Source of the DNA: Bolinopsis microptera
Lineage: Eukaryota > Ctenophora > Tentaculata > Lobata > Bolinopsidae
DNA length: 64,000 bases
Assembly: GCF_026151205.1 (NCBI RefSeq)
Contig: NC_087075.1
Location: forward strand, 7,086,858 to 7,150,857
Direction: 5' to 3'
The notes under the pieces were generated by a model. That model was not told the DNA's origin and searched no databases. It saw only the letters and a program-made list of their open reading frames with translations. The position numbers and the translations under genes are program-made. Positions 54,598 through 64,000 of this stretch are shown one piece after another; the stretch's first letter is position 1, and each line of letters starts with the position of its first letter.

Positions 54598-55137
54598 TAT
54601 TGTCATAATATTATGGCAATAGCTTTTCTATTTGAGCTGCTTAGTTCACAGAAAAGCAGATATAATGGGCTGCTTTATATTGATATTTTGGAAACAGTTT
54701 GTTTCAGTAACCATTGAGAACCAGTGCTCTTTGGTAACTGCATCTTCAACCTCAGTTTCATTTTGAAACGTCGAGTGACTGGTAAAGTCAAATATTTTGT
54801 TCTATGAACATTTATTCTAGTATTTTGAAGTGTAGTAATTGTTAATATCTTTAATTTTATACTGAATTATTGAGGTTTTATAACATTTTAGCGGGTATAA
54901 TTTGTTATGTGGGTATTTAAAATTAGTCTGTTGGAATTTAAAGTTTTTGATCTTTACTATTTATTGTTAATAAAATGCTCATTGTAGCCAGTTATTTTAA
55001 GATTTTCATCATCATCATCATCATCATGTATCATTGTATCCTAATACATGCATTACATTAGATTGAACATTAAGTCTACCTCGGTATTATTATTATAATT
55101 ATATTATTATAAATTATTATCAACCAATTTCTTGCAG

Positions 55138-55269
55138 CAACAACTCATGTCTGTAACAAGAGAATACATCAATGATAAGAATATCGAGACACTGTTTGAG
55201 GAGCTAATGAGGCTTGTGATTAGTAACAAGCCTGAAAACCCCATTCACTTCTTGATTCATACTTTGCAG
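55138..55269 (+). CDS. RIIa-domain gene, first visible exon
   Basis: Acceptor TTTCTTGCAG, donor TTTGCAG/GTTTGA, 132 nt, phase 0 at both ends. It encodes the docking helices. Missed by simple ORF calling because it is 44 codons long. Confidence 0.65.
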
Positions 55270-56447
55270 GTTTGAATTTTTGTGTGGTTTTAAAATAACG
55301 GTTATCACAAAGAAAACAATCGATCGTATTATGTTTCATCATGTTTTTAGCAGTGCACCCAGTTGTGTAACAAATGCTAGGTCAGCCTGGCTTCGTTGCG
55401 CAAAAGATGTAACATAGTAATTAGTAACACTGTGTGTATACGTTTATTTTTAGATTGGACTTTAGCATAAGCTTGTTTATCACATTGCCTCCCTTTTTCA
55501 GGATAAAGGAAACTCACTTTTACAAGGAAAAAAGAAAAAAGAGATCTCCTCAGATGGACCAAGAAGACATCGACAAAGTACAAAAAATATATCATGTGAT
55601 GGGCAGGCACTTAACATACGAAAGAGCTTAGAGAGAATTCTTCCAAAGTCTGTTGACCCAAAACCTACGTTACTTTCCGGTAAAGATTGATTATTTTTTC
55701 ACTGCAAGTTTTAAATCTCATGTGTACCGAAATTTGAAGTTGTCGAAACCTGATTTACGGAGACCATTTCCCTAATCCCAAAATCCAAATGTTTTGGATC
55801 ATCCAACCACGTTTTACCGTGGTTGTGACCTATTCCCCCGTAAATCAGTGTTTTACTGTAATAGTGTAATTAGTTCAAATGTAACAAAATCTACAGATGA
55901 ACAACAAATAAAAACCACAAATTACACAGTTAATTTAGAAACATTCTTCATAATAAAAATTGATAAATTAAAAGACATTGAATTATTAAATAAAAGTTTA
56001 TTTTCCGGCTTATTTTCCGGCTTATTTTCCGGCTTATTTTCCGGCTTATTTTCCCAGTCTGCTTCTGTATTTGACTGATATACTAGAAATTCGGTCATGG
56101 ATCTCGTTCAGTTTAGCCTCAGGATTTTTCTGTTTGATCTCTTTTGGTCCACAGGCCCAATTATGAAAATAACAGCCCGTATAACAACGTTTCATTTTCT
56201 ATTCCCAACTCAGTTTACACTAAATGATTATTCAAAGTATTTTGAACACATAATTGTAATAAATAATATTGATATTTAATAAATAGTAAATTAACAGAAA
56301 AATTCCCAGATAAAGAAGAACAGAGAATATCTAGTCTAAATGTGACTCTACCCAATACTTGCAACGAAGAGAAATTGGATGAAAACTGTAGCGACATTGT
56401 TGTGTCCACAGAATATGTTCAAAAAGTGCAAAGCATTTTTACCTTTG
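55138..56447 (+). CDS. RIIa docking-domain protein, C8orf34-like (three exons seen; both ends open)
   Basis: Three exons with GT-AG borders and matching phases give about 150 residues. The first has YINDKNIETLFEELMRLVIS and PENPIHFLIHTLQ. This is the dimerisation/docking fold of the PKA RII regulatory subunit (helix, LF.EL, then P..P..FL...L). The vertebrate protein C8orf34 has LFEELMTKLI..TPDQPIPFLIDHLQ followed by a polar Gln/Lys-rich region, and the second exon here (DKGNSLLQGKKKKEI) fits. Such domains dimerise and bind AKAP-type amphipathic helices. The gene likely begins upstream (exon 1 enters after an acceptor, though an ATG lies at 55147) and continues past 56448. Adenylate kinase-type or ropporin-type docking proteins are alternatives. 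Confidence 0.55.
55502..55679 (+). CDS. RIIa-domain gene, second visible exon
   Basis: Acceptor CCTTTTTCAG, donor TTTCCG/GTAAAG, phase 0 to phase 1. It encodes DKGNSLLQGKKKKEISSDGP, RRHRQSTKNIS, and LERILPKSVDPKPTLLS. Basic and Ser-rich. Confidence 0.65.
55725..55862. mobile_element. Short inverted-repeat element in an intron
   Basis: CCTGATTTACGG near 55749 is inverted as CCGTAAATCAGTG near 55840, with an inner near-palindrome AACCACG/CGTGGTT; the right end GTTTTACTGTAAT matches CAGTAAAAC-type transposon ends as at 10784. Probably a pogo-like MITE remnant. Confidence 0.4.
55999..56054. repeat. 12-bp tandem repeat, four copies
   Basis: TTATTTTCCGGC repeated four times. It lies in an intron of the RIIa-domain gene; the frame reading FSGLFSGL is a repeat artefact. 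Confidence 0.9.
56298..56447 (+). CDS. RIIa-domain gene, third visible exon
   Basis: Acceptor AATTAACAG (weak tract), donor CTTTG/GTAAGT (strong), phase 1 to phase 1. It encodes EKFPDKEEQRISSLNVTLPN and VVSTEYVQKVQSIFTF. Accepted because the phases match the previous exon and the frame is open throughout. Confidence 0.55.
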
Positions 56448-56589
56448 GTAAGTTTTCATAAGCTACACGTTATGATATATATATATATATGAGACAAGAG
56501 AAACGCCATCTTCAAATGTGAGAAGGATTAGGAATCCTACTACATTAAATCGATTCCTTCTGTAATGTTCTCAATCTTATCTGTTGTCA

Positions 56590-56810
56590 TTTTACTCACA
56601 CCACGGCATCAACTTTAACATGACTTTCCTCAAAAACCGTGAGAGAAATACAGGGGGCCAAAAGTTGGGGCACATACGTTGGCGTTAATAGCTAAGTCAG
56701 TGAGTGGCTGATTGAGTTAATTTTTTTCTAGAATGACTTGCTATTACCACTCATTTGAGGAATATATCGAATCAAAGAATATTCATGTTAATTTTTTTCG
56801 AATGAAGGTT
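56590..56810. repeat. Dispersed repeat copy (with 5.6 kb and 16.7 kb)
   Basis: The left part (ACACCACGGCATCAACTTTA, AAAAACCGT) matches 16711-16760. The right part (CAGGGGGCCAAAAGT, ACATACGTT, CTTGCTATTACCACTCATTT, GAGGAATA) matches 5650-5780. This copy spans both halves and defines the family. Short, non-coding. Confidence 0.6.
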
Positions 56811-57558
56811 TATTTTCGCATTTGTTTGATGGATAAATTGTATTGGATCGTGATTGGCCATTCCAATTACATTTGCTCTGAAAAAATGAGAGTTCTAGCT
56901 TCTCAGTTGACCGAGATATGAAGCATAGCGAGTTTATTCATTACGTGTGATTGGGCTGATACTAGATCCACATTATGGGAATCGTGCAGAGAGCCTAATT
57001 ACGATATTAGAACAAGCTATCACAGAGCCTAATATAACGAGATAAACAAATTGCTTGATAACTTCGTCATTTTACATCAGTTTTACGCCATCTTTTTATA
57101 TCATATTCCTGATTTCATGACATATAGCAATATGTTACAACGGAGTCTTTAAACATGTTTAACATGTTCACAAACACGAGTATACGCAAATTAATATTGA
57201 TTGGATATGGACCCTGAAAATTTAATTCTCAAATTTTGGTTTCGGAATCCTCGAATGATTAGTTACAGTATACCATCTGCAAAATTAAGTCTCAAATAAT
57301 TAAAACACGGCGGTGATATAAGACCCAACATATGTGCACTGACTTTTTCAACCGCGCATTAGTCATTGAAAATATTCTTATCGCTACCTTACTCCATGGT
57401 CTTTATCTCGTAATTCATTCGATATCCATGAGAATATTCAACTTAACTGCAGAATTGAAACAACAATCAAATAATATGTCATGGAAATAACAATGGAAAA
57501 AGAATTTGATTTTCATTAAAATTGCACATTGGCCATGATAACGATCCTTTTATGAATT

Positions 57559-58684
57559 AGTGCTGTTTGTGTTACAATAATCGCAGTGCTGTTTGTGTTA
57601 CAATAATCGCAGTGCTGTTTGTGTTACAATAATCGCAGTGGCTGTTTGTGTTACAATAATCGCAGTGCTGTTTGTGTTACAATAATAGCAGTGCTGTTTG
57701 TGTTACGATAATCGCAGTGCTGTTTGTGTTACAATAATCGCAGTGCTGTTTGTGTTACAATAATCGCAGTGGCTGTTTGTGTTACAATAATCGCAGTGCT
57801 GTTTGTGTTACAATAATCGCAGTGCTGTTTGTGTTACAATAATCGCAGTGCTGTTTGTGTTACAATAATCGCAGTGGCTGTTTGTGTTACAATAATCGCA
57901 GTGCTGTTTGTGTTACAATAATCGCAGTGCTGTTTGTGTTACAATAATCGCAGTGCTGTTTGTGTTACAATAATCGCAGTGCTGTTTGTGTTACAATAAT
58001 CGCAGTGGCTGTTTGTGTTACAATAATCGCAGTGCTGTTTGTGTTACAATAATCGCAGTGCTGTTTGTGTTACAACAATCGCAGTGCTGTTTGTGTTACA
58101 ACAATCGCAGTGCTGTTTGTGTTACAATAATCGCAGTGCTGTTTGTGTTACAATAATCTCAGTGCTGTTTGTGTTACAATAATCGCAGTGCTGTTTGTGT
58201 TACAATAATCGCAGTGCTGTTTGTGTTACAATAATCGCAGTGCTGTTTGTGTTACAATAATCGCAGTGCTGTTTGTGTTACAACAATCGCAGTGCTGTTT
58301 GTGTTACAACAATCGCAGTGCTGTTTGTGTTACAATAATCGCAGTGCTGTTTGTGTTACAATAATCTCAGTGCTGTTTGTGTTACAATAATCGCAGTGCT
58401 GTTTGTGTTACAATAATCGCAGTGCTGTTTGTGTTACAATAATCGCAGTGCTGTTTGTGTTACAATAATCGCAGTGCTGTTTGTGTTACAATAATCGCAG
58501 TGCTGTTTGTGTTACAATAATCGCAGTGGCTGTTTGTGTTACAATAATCGCAGTGCTGTTTGTGTTACAATAATTGCAGTGCTGTTTGTGTTACAATAAT
58601 CGCAGTGCTGTTTGTGTTACAATAATAGCAGTGCTGTTTGTGTTACAATAATCGCAGTGCTGTTTGTGTTACAATAATCACAGT
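57559..58684. repeat. 26-bp minisatellite, about 43 copies
   Basis: Unit GTGCTGTTTGTGTTACAATA, ATCGCA. Variants with an extra G (GTGGCTG) recur at spaced positions (every 4-5 units in the first half), pointing to higher-order amplification. Each unit ends in TCGCAG after a T-rich stretch, i.e. acceptor-like on the plus strand, and the array may lie in an intron of the RIIa-domain gene. Confidence 0.93.
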
Positions 58685-58971
58685 GTTTTCAGTAGATGAG
58701 TAGATGATCCTTGGTTCAGGTAACTGTTTTGCTTCGAGCTCTTCACTTCTCCCGTTTCTTGCCTGCGTTAGTGCGTTGACCACTCAATTTCTCTTTCCAA
58801 TTTTAAGGAAACTGCTATTTTATATTGATATCATCCGTTTCGGCTGATAAACATTACGTAGTTAATTTGTTCCGAAAAGTAAATTTTATGTGTTATTTAT
58901 TGGCCTGGGTTTACCTGTTAAGCCTTTAAGCGATTCATGTTTGACTGTAGTAAGTAGTTCCACAGCCAACT

Positions 58972-59071
58972 TAAAGTTTCATTTTTACCAACTGGCAGGG
59001 GACTTCGAACGATGTAATGATACATATCATTATATCGTTCGAAGTCCCCTGCCGGTTGAAATGAAACTTTA
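58972..59071. other. Near-perfect 100-bp hairpin
   Basis: The left arm AAAGTTTCATTTTTACCAAC, TGGCAGGGGACTTCGAACGA, T.TAATGAT is mirrored by the right arm around a 4-base loop (ACAT). There is only one bulge and a few G-U or mismatched pairs. It could be a tiny foldback MITE or a small-RNA precursor; the two cannot be separated from sequence. Confidence 0.85.
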
Positions 59072-59905
59072 AAAATGAAGCTTAAAAAATGAAACTTTAT
59101 TTACAAATAGAATTACATATTATTTGGTATTATATTATACTGCTCAATGGTCATTTTGATTATAACGGATTATAACGATTGATCTTGAGCGTACCAACTA
59201 CCAATGCAAGCTATAGCACCAGACCCAAAGTAGCAGCTAAGTCGTTGTTGAATTGTAGTGATAAGAGATGAGATAAGAGAGCTCAGTAATCATTGTTAGA
59301 ACTTTAGAACCCTTCTGTGGGTTACTGGATTACAAAGAATACACAATTATAACAAAACAAATATAATAATAAAATTAGAGTAATACAATGAAAACGTGCA
59401 AAACTTGTGTTACTTTGCAATCTCTTGATACTCAAACAATAACTCCAATTAAATCTAGGAATGGATAAGTGAATGATCTGAATGACTCAACTCACTCTAC
59501 TTAATTACAACCTAGCTACTATATAAACATCTCAACACTATAATAAATTAAATGTAAATAAAGTCTTCTTTAGATTAAACTATTAAATTATCTTCTTAGT
59601 ATAAACTACAAGATATCTTACAGAAACTCCTGTTTCGTTAAACTCCTGTTTCGTGTAGGCTTCTCTATATTAGGTGAATACTTGTTGATGAAATGGAACT
59701 AAAACTGGAACTGATAAAATAATCCTGGGGGAAACTACCGTGAGAGAATAGTAAAAGGAAAAGTAAAACCAAGTGAAACTAGAAAAGGGAAAGAGGAAGC
59801 AGGAACTCCTAGACAAACAAACTATACTATTTAAACTATAAACTACTTACCACTCTTTCCGCGTCACAGAACACAGATCGTATCTGTCGACCGGAATCTG
59901 TGGAA

Positions 59906-60500
59906 CACTTAAATACTGGACACTCCTCTCTCTTCTGCTAAACCGCTAGAGTCTGGAGTCACTTAAATACTGGACACTCCTCTCTCTTCTGCTAAACCGC
60001 TAGAGTCTGGAGTCACTTAAATACTGGACACTCCTCTCTCTTCTGATAAACCGCTAGAGTCTGGAGTCACTTAAATACTGGACACTCCTCTCTCTTCTGC
60101 TAAACCGCTAGAGTCTGGAGTCACTTAAATACTGGACACTCCTCTCTCTTCTGCTAAACCGCTAGAGTCTGGAGTCACTTAAATACTGGACACTCCTCTC
60201 TCTTCTGCTAAACCGCTAGAGTCTGGAGTCACTTAAATACTGGACACTCCTCTCTCTTCTGCTAAACCGCTAGAGTCTGGAGTCACTTAAATACTGGACA
60301 CTCCTCTCTCTTCTGCTAAACCGCTAGAGTCTGGAGTCACTTAAATACTGGACACTCCTCTCTCTTCTGCTAAACCGCTAGAGTCTGGAGTCACTTAAAT
60401 ACTGGACACTCCTCTCTCTTCTGCTAAACCGCTAGAGTCTGGAGTCACTTAAATACTGGACACTCCTCTCTCTTCTGCTAAACCGCTAGAGTCTGGAGTC
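59906..60500. repeat. 54-bp minisatellite, 11 copies
   Basis: Unit CACTTAAATACTGGACACTC, CTCTCTCTTCTGCTAAACCG, CTAGAGTCTGGAGT; 595 bp, exactly 11 units with almost no divergence (one GATAAA variant), so a very recent expansion. It lies between the hairpin and the transporter gene. The flanks contain no gene. Confidence 0.95.
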
Positions 60501-60946
60501 GAACCGATCTTCCTTCTCCCCAACACTGTATATACATCACTGGAACTAAACCTTTGCTAAAGGGAAATACAGGGTTAGATAGGTTGAGTACATTCACAAA
60601 CTACAAGGTAACGAACTTAAATAGAATTAAGATTCTAACAATCATCGCGTAATAAAACTACACACATATTACAATGACATTAATATTGTTGTAACTTTTG
60701 ACTTCATTTTCATTGTCCTGCATTTATTTTAGAGTGGGGTTACAATGAAAATGAATAGATTTGGAATCACTAAAATCATATCTTATAATTATGCTAGATG
60801 ATAATTTACCCAAATTAAAATCCATAATTGAAATATAATGTGTTACATACTGTATTATATCTTTTAATATTGATTATCGGATTTAATAGATAGAAATTCT
60901 TCAAAAAAGTTGTCTATGAAACGTTCGGCCGACAAGTTCTCCAAAC

Positions 60947-61852
60947 CTATTTAACCAGGTTACAAAGAAATAGTCCCAACGTTAAAAACACACCGAGTCC
61001 GGAAATCACAGCTATAGTTGGAATTTCACCCTCTTCTGTCAAAGACAGGGCTGATACGACAGTTCCCAAAATTGAAGAAACACTAAGAACAACGTTGTAG
61101 ATCTTGGCAGCCTTTTCTCCGAGGCCGCTGTTGTCCAAATTCCACTTTTCGTAAAGGTAAAACTTGGTAGGGGTATAGAGATTAACATGGCAAGCCTCCC
61201 CTAGTCCAATTAGAACTAATCCTATCACCACTTGGTAGGTGAAGTCAAAGAATTTGAAATCACTTGTTGTCGCTCCGAATGCCATTACTGCACCAATGTG
61301 ATAGAAGAAGTTTCCTATCGCCATAGTGGTTATGAAATTAAACTTTTTAATTCTACCTGCTATAAAGCTCAATGTCAAAGCAGAAATTAATGAGACAATG
61401 CTGAAGATGTGCAGAAGTTTTACGGCTGAATTAAGAGAAATTGTGGTGGAATACAAGATCCTCGCTGGAAGCACATATGTTATGAGATCACATACCGCAT
61501 TATTCAGGAGCAAGACTACATCGGGAAAGTAGAATGCGATTTTTTGTGACCATAGCGAAATTGGTTGAGGACAGATGCTCTTACTTCCATCTGTCGATTC
61601 TTGGGGCTCCTTGTCGGTGGAATTAACTTTTTGTCCACAACTATTCTTCGCCTCTATGTTTGTTAGGAATGGCAGCACTAAAAGAGGGAGGATGTTGAAG
61701 GAGGCTATACCAAAACCAACTAATACCCACCCACCAGCTACAAATAGCTCAGTGCCTAATATTGCTGAGACGATTGCCCCAACTTGTATGAAGCTGCTAA
61801 TTAAGATCATCGCCTTCTTATCTTCCTTAAGATATAAATCTATAACCTCTCC
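60947..61852 (-). CDS. MFS transporter, last exon
   Basis: Acceptor TATTTCAG precedes GGA GAG GTT ATA; 302 codons with a stop. It contains the middle loop and the C-terminal six-helix bundle (LSLIRILYS-like TM, VVIGLVLIGLGEACHVNLYT, ISGLGVFLTLGLFLC). GEACH in TM10 is notable. Confidence 0.75.
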   Translation of the reverse strand, partial: GEVIDLYLKEDKKAMILISSFIQVGAIVSAILGTELFVAGGWVLVGFGIASFNILPLLVLPFLTNIEAKNSCGQKVNSTDKEPQESTDGSKSICPQPISLWSQKIAFYFPDVVLLLNNAVCDLITYVLPARILYSTTISLNSAVKLLHIFSIVSLISALTLSFIAGRIKKFNFITTMAIGNFFYHIGAVMAFGATTSDFKFFDFTYQVVIGLVLIGLGEACHVNLYTPTKFYLYEKWNLDNSGLGEKAAKIYNVVLSVSSILGTVVSALSLTEEGEIPTIAVISGLGVFLTLGLFLCNLVK

Positions 61853-62784
61853 CTGAAATACATTAATGATAACTACATCTGCAATATAGAAAATAAATAC
61901 ATTAAAGTTGGCAATTTTTGAATGCTGTAAATCATATGCTCTGCACTTGGCACAGTTTACAATTTAAATGGTAAAAAAGATAGATGACCGGAGATAAAAT
62001 AATTCCTCACCTGAACTAACACAAGCATGATGCCCATTGAAAACCCCTGAATACCCCTCAGTAATGCTATAGTTCCGAAAATACCTGAAGCACCAGAGTT
62101 CATATCAATGAAAACTTTGATCAAAGCCATCATGGAGGAGCAGATCAGGTTCAAAAGGCTCGCACACAAATATCTTTTGAAAAGGGACGCGTTTCTGATG
62201 GTTTTTGGTAGAAAGTTGTAAATGTATGGGCCAGCAGGCGACGTTATTAGAGCTGCAGAAATGGAAACAGTGCCTGAAAAAAAAACAGTGATACTTGGAC
62301 ATTATTTTACTTCTATCTCGATGCATCTTCCATGGAACTGCAGCTAAAGATAATGCGAACATTTTAATGTCTGGAAAAGCTCGAAAGTTTGTAATTGAAT
62401 ATGTTATCAGAATCTCACTCACCTATTATGGTACTGAAGCCAGATTTTTTGAGGAAGTCTAAATAAAATCCGGAGGGATACAGCCGGGTCATAAATACGA
62501 CGTACATTCCAAGGCAAGCAAAGATCACTATTGTCCTCCGATGGCATATTGTCATTCCTGCAAAGGTTATAATTAAAGGTAGTCTTGGACATTTCGTATT
62601 GTGAATTCTAAGTCACCGTACAGAGTACAGACTATGGAGTATTCTTGCTTTCGTGCTCGTAAAATAACTGAAAATAAATATTTACCCTCCGAACGTTCTT
62701 TGTCATCTGATGACACCGGTTTGTCGTCATCGTTCCCTTCTGAAGTATCACCAAAAGCAGTAATTTCCAACGTCTGGCTAGGGT
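60947..62784 (-). CDS. Major facilitator superfamily transporter (SLC18B1-like?), four clear exons
   Basis: Exons 62686-62784, 62423-62557, 62011-62273 and 60947-61852, all GT-AG with consistent phases, give about 465 residues ending CNLVK and a stop at 60947. The protein starts with an acidic tail (SEGNDDDKPVSSDDKER), then TIVIFACLGMYVVFM as TM1, and a two-bundle pattern with a long polar middle loop between TM6 and TM7 (NSCGQKVNSTDKEPQESTDG). RGIQGFSMGIMLVLV in TM4 resembles the R..QGFG segment of SLC18/VAT-type carriers. The substrate cannot be told. The last exon holds TM5-TM12. A short upstream exon is likely (see 62972). Confidence 0.65.
62011..62273 (-). CDS. MFS transporter, exon with TM2-TM4
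   Basis: Acceptor TTTTTTCAG, donor GTTCAG/GTGAGG. It encodes TVSISAALITSPAGPYIYNF, LNLICSSMMALIKVFIDM and LLRGIQGFSMGIMLVLVQ. Confidence 0.75.
62423..62557 (-). CDS. MFS transporter, exon with TM1
   Basis: Acceptor CTTTGCAG, donor AATAG/GTGAGT. It encodes MTICHRRTIVIFACLGMYVV and LYPSGFYLDFLKKSGFSTII. Confidence 0.75.
62686..62784 (-). CDS. MFS transporter, acidic N-terminal exon
   Basis: Acceptor AGTTTCAG, donor GGAGG/GTAAAT, phase 1 to phase 1. It encodes PSQTLEITAFGDTSEGNDDD and SSDDKERSEG. There is no ATG, so an upstream exon is needed. Confidence 0.6.
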
Positions 62785-62971
62785 CTGAAACTATGATTTA
62801 TCGTCAGCCTATCGTGAAAATTCTTGGAATTGCAAAATGCAAATGGATGCACTATTTGCTATTACATTTTTTTAAAGTAATGATTCAACCCTATTTAACC
62901 GGAAAAAGGCAAGTAACGTGAAAATTTTCAATTTTGCTGATCACATTTTGTTTTGTTTTGAGTAGATTCAC

Positions 62972-63107
62972 TTCCAGAATTATCGAAGTCCTGAACGTTC
63001 AAAACAGAATTCGCTATGACCAAGTTTTCGTTTAAAATGTTTCTGTCTGAAAATGACTCCAATGATAAAAATGTTACTCTAATGATAAAATTTAGCCCAT
63101 TCTCCAT
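62972..63107 (-). CDS. Candidate first exon of the MFS transporter
   Basis: An ATG at 63107 starts MENGLNFIIRVTFLSLESFS, and the frame reaches TCTGGAA/GTGAAT, a modest donor leaving phase 1, which fits the next exon. It lies beside the 7-bp satellite at 63141. Composition is protein-like; the donor is weak. Confidence 0.35.
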
Positions 63108-63140
63108 GAAGCAGCAGTATGTAGGACTCTTGACAGGAGA

Positions 63141-63289
63141 GGTCACTGGTCACTGGTCACTGGTCACTGGTCACTGGTCACTGGTCACTGGTCACTGGTC
63201 ACTGGTCACTGGTCACTGGTCACTGGTCACTGGTCACTGGTCACTGGTCACTGGTCACTGGTCACTGGTCACTGGTCACTGGTCACTGG
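63141..63289. repeat. 7-bp tandem repeat (GGTCACT), about 21 copies
   Basis: Perfect or nearly perfect runs of GGTCACT over 149 bp, very recent. It lies just upstream of the probable transporter start, so it may sit in its promoter or 5' UTR. GGTCA is also a nuclear receptor half-site sequence, here probably by chance. Confidence 0.95.
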
Positions 63290-64000
63290 ACCCAATGACC
63301 ACTCATGCTGTCTACCATTATTTTAAAATATCCATTTTTCCCAGCTATCCGCGGCTCTTCGGGTCTTTATTCAGTGGCCATGGTACATATTTTTGGCTGA
63401 TTTTTCCTGTAAATAAACAACTTTAGGAAAATATGACTGCTGCACTCCTTGAGGAGGAGATAGTCTAAACGCGGTAGTTAGCGCTAGCTATGCGATATTG
63501 TCGAACCTAATAGTTTGCACAATAAATTTAATAGATCTGCAGTGTTGTACTTAGTTTAAAACGTGTTACGGTGTTACCACACATTTTACACATTTTACCA
63601 CACATTTTATAACCAAGTGAAACGTCTATCTAATGGGCTGATTTTTATGGTTTAAACTTAATGGCCAAACAGGAATCAAACTGCAGAGTGCAGCTCTCTA
63701 TCTTGTTTCTGAATTGAATCAAACGTGGGGCTGGGGGCAACATTCAATGTTCCATTAAATTGTTAAATTGGTTAACTTCACCCTAAGTTTGTCCAATAAC
63801 TGTCCGCAGTTATTTTCGTATAAATGTGGCGCGCGGCAACATTTAATTATTGCAAAACAAATAAAGAAGCAGTGAGTGTATTGTTTCAACTAGCTCGATC
63901 GATCGATCTATCTATAGAACAGTAATATTCAGAAACGATATAAACAGTCTACGTCTGGTGATAATGATTTAAATATTGCTATTCTCTGGATCGTGTTTAT
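63290..64000. other. Gene-free window end
   Basis: No coding frame or RNA gene recognised. It contains a GATCGATCGATC run at 63896 and a direct repeat of CACATTTTA near 63580-63610. Probably the upstream region of the transporter gene. Confidence 0.4.

Noticed and set aside
63141-63289. Nuclear receptor response element cluster (GGTCA)
   Set aside because: The half-site follows trivially from a 7-bp tandem repeat; spacing is fixed by the unit and there is no evidence of selection.
63016-63426. Frame with HWSLVTG repeats
   Set aside because: Produced by the 7-bp GGTCACT satellite.

Overview
This window is eukaryotic: its genes are intron-rich with GT-AG junctions, there are no bacterial operons, and it is crowded with retroelements and minisatellites. 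The gene set (PHRF1, an RIIa-docking protein, an MFS carrier) and the CR1-like and Penelope-like retroelements fit an invertebrate metazoan. A cnidarian-like genome is my best guess, but the sequence alone does not prove it.

Layout. 1-1.8 kb: a Penelope-like reverse transcriptase with a GIY-YIG endonuclease, cut by the window edge. 4.0-26.6 kb (minus): one gene that I could assemble exon by exon with matching splice phases, the metazoan orthologue of PHRF1 (RING, PHD, SR-rich middle, C-terminal SRI-like Pol II-binding segment). Its introns are swollen by tandem arrays. Three of the arrays are amplified copies of the gene's own splice junctions: a 78-bp unit with the exon 6 acceptor, a 42-bp unit with the exon 4 donor, and a 33-bp unit with the exon 10 donor. 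A fourth (41 bp) fills the last intron. The 78-bp array was later split by a CR1-like LINE and by a hAT-type MITE with a perfect 8-bp target duplication. 28.6-34.2 kb (minus): a near-intact LINE whose ORF1 joins a PHD finger, coiled coil, an AlkB-like 2-oxoglutarate/Fe(II) dioxygenase and an SGNH esterase. Its ORF2 joins a PHD finger, AP-type endonuclease and reverse transcriptase. The two ORFs overlap in ATGA. 36-54 kb: a retroelement graveyard with a diverged second AlkB-bearing LINE whose ORF1 and ORF2 are fused by an internal deletion, two more LINE ORF2 copies, a GIY-YIG-less Penelope-like RT, and many short LINE 3' ends. 55.1-56.4 kb (plus): three exons of a gene with an RIIa-type docking domain, C8orf34-like. 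57.6-60.5 kb: 26-bp and 54-bp satellites and a near-perfect 100-bp hairpin. 60.9-63.1 kb (minus): a multi-exon MFS transporter.

The two most notable observations are the AlkB dioxygenase inside a LINE ORF1, seen in two diverged copies with its catalytic residues kept, and the repeated conversion of PHRF1 splice junctions into codon-multiple minisatellites. The donor arrays could give a ladder of in-frame isoforms. Two PHRF1 exons (8 and 10) each need a single-base correction, most easily explained by assembly errors in homopolymers. No database search was possible; family names rest on motifs and remembered family architecture.
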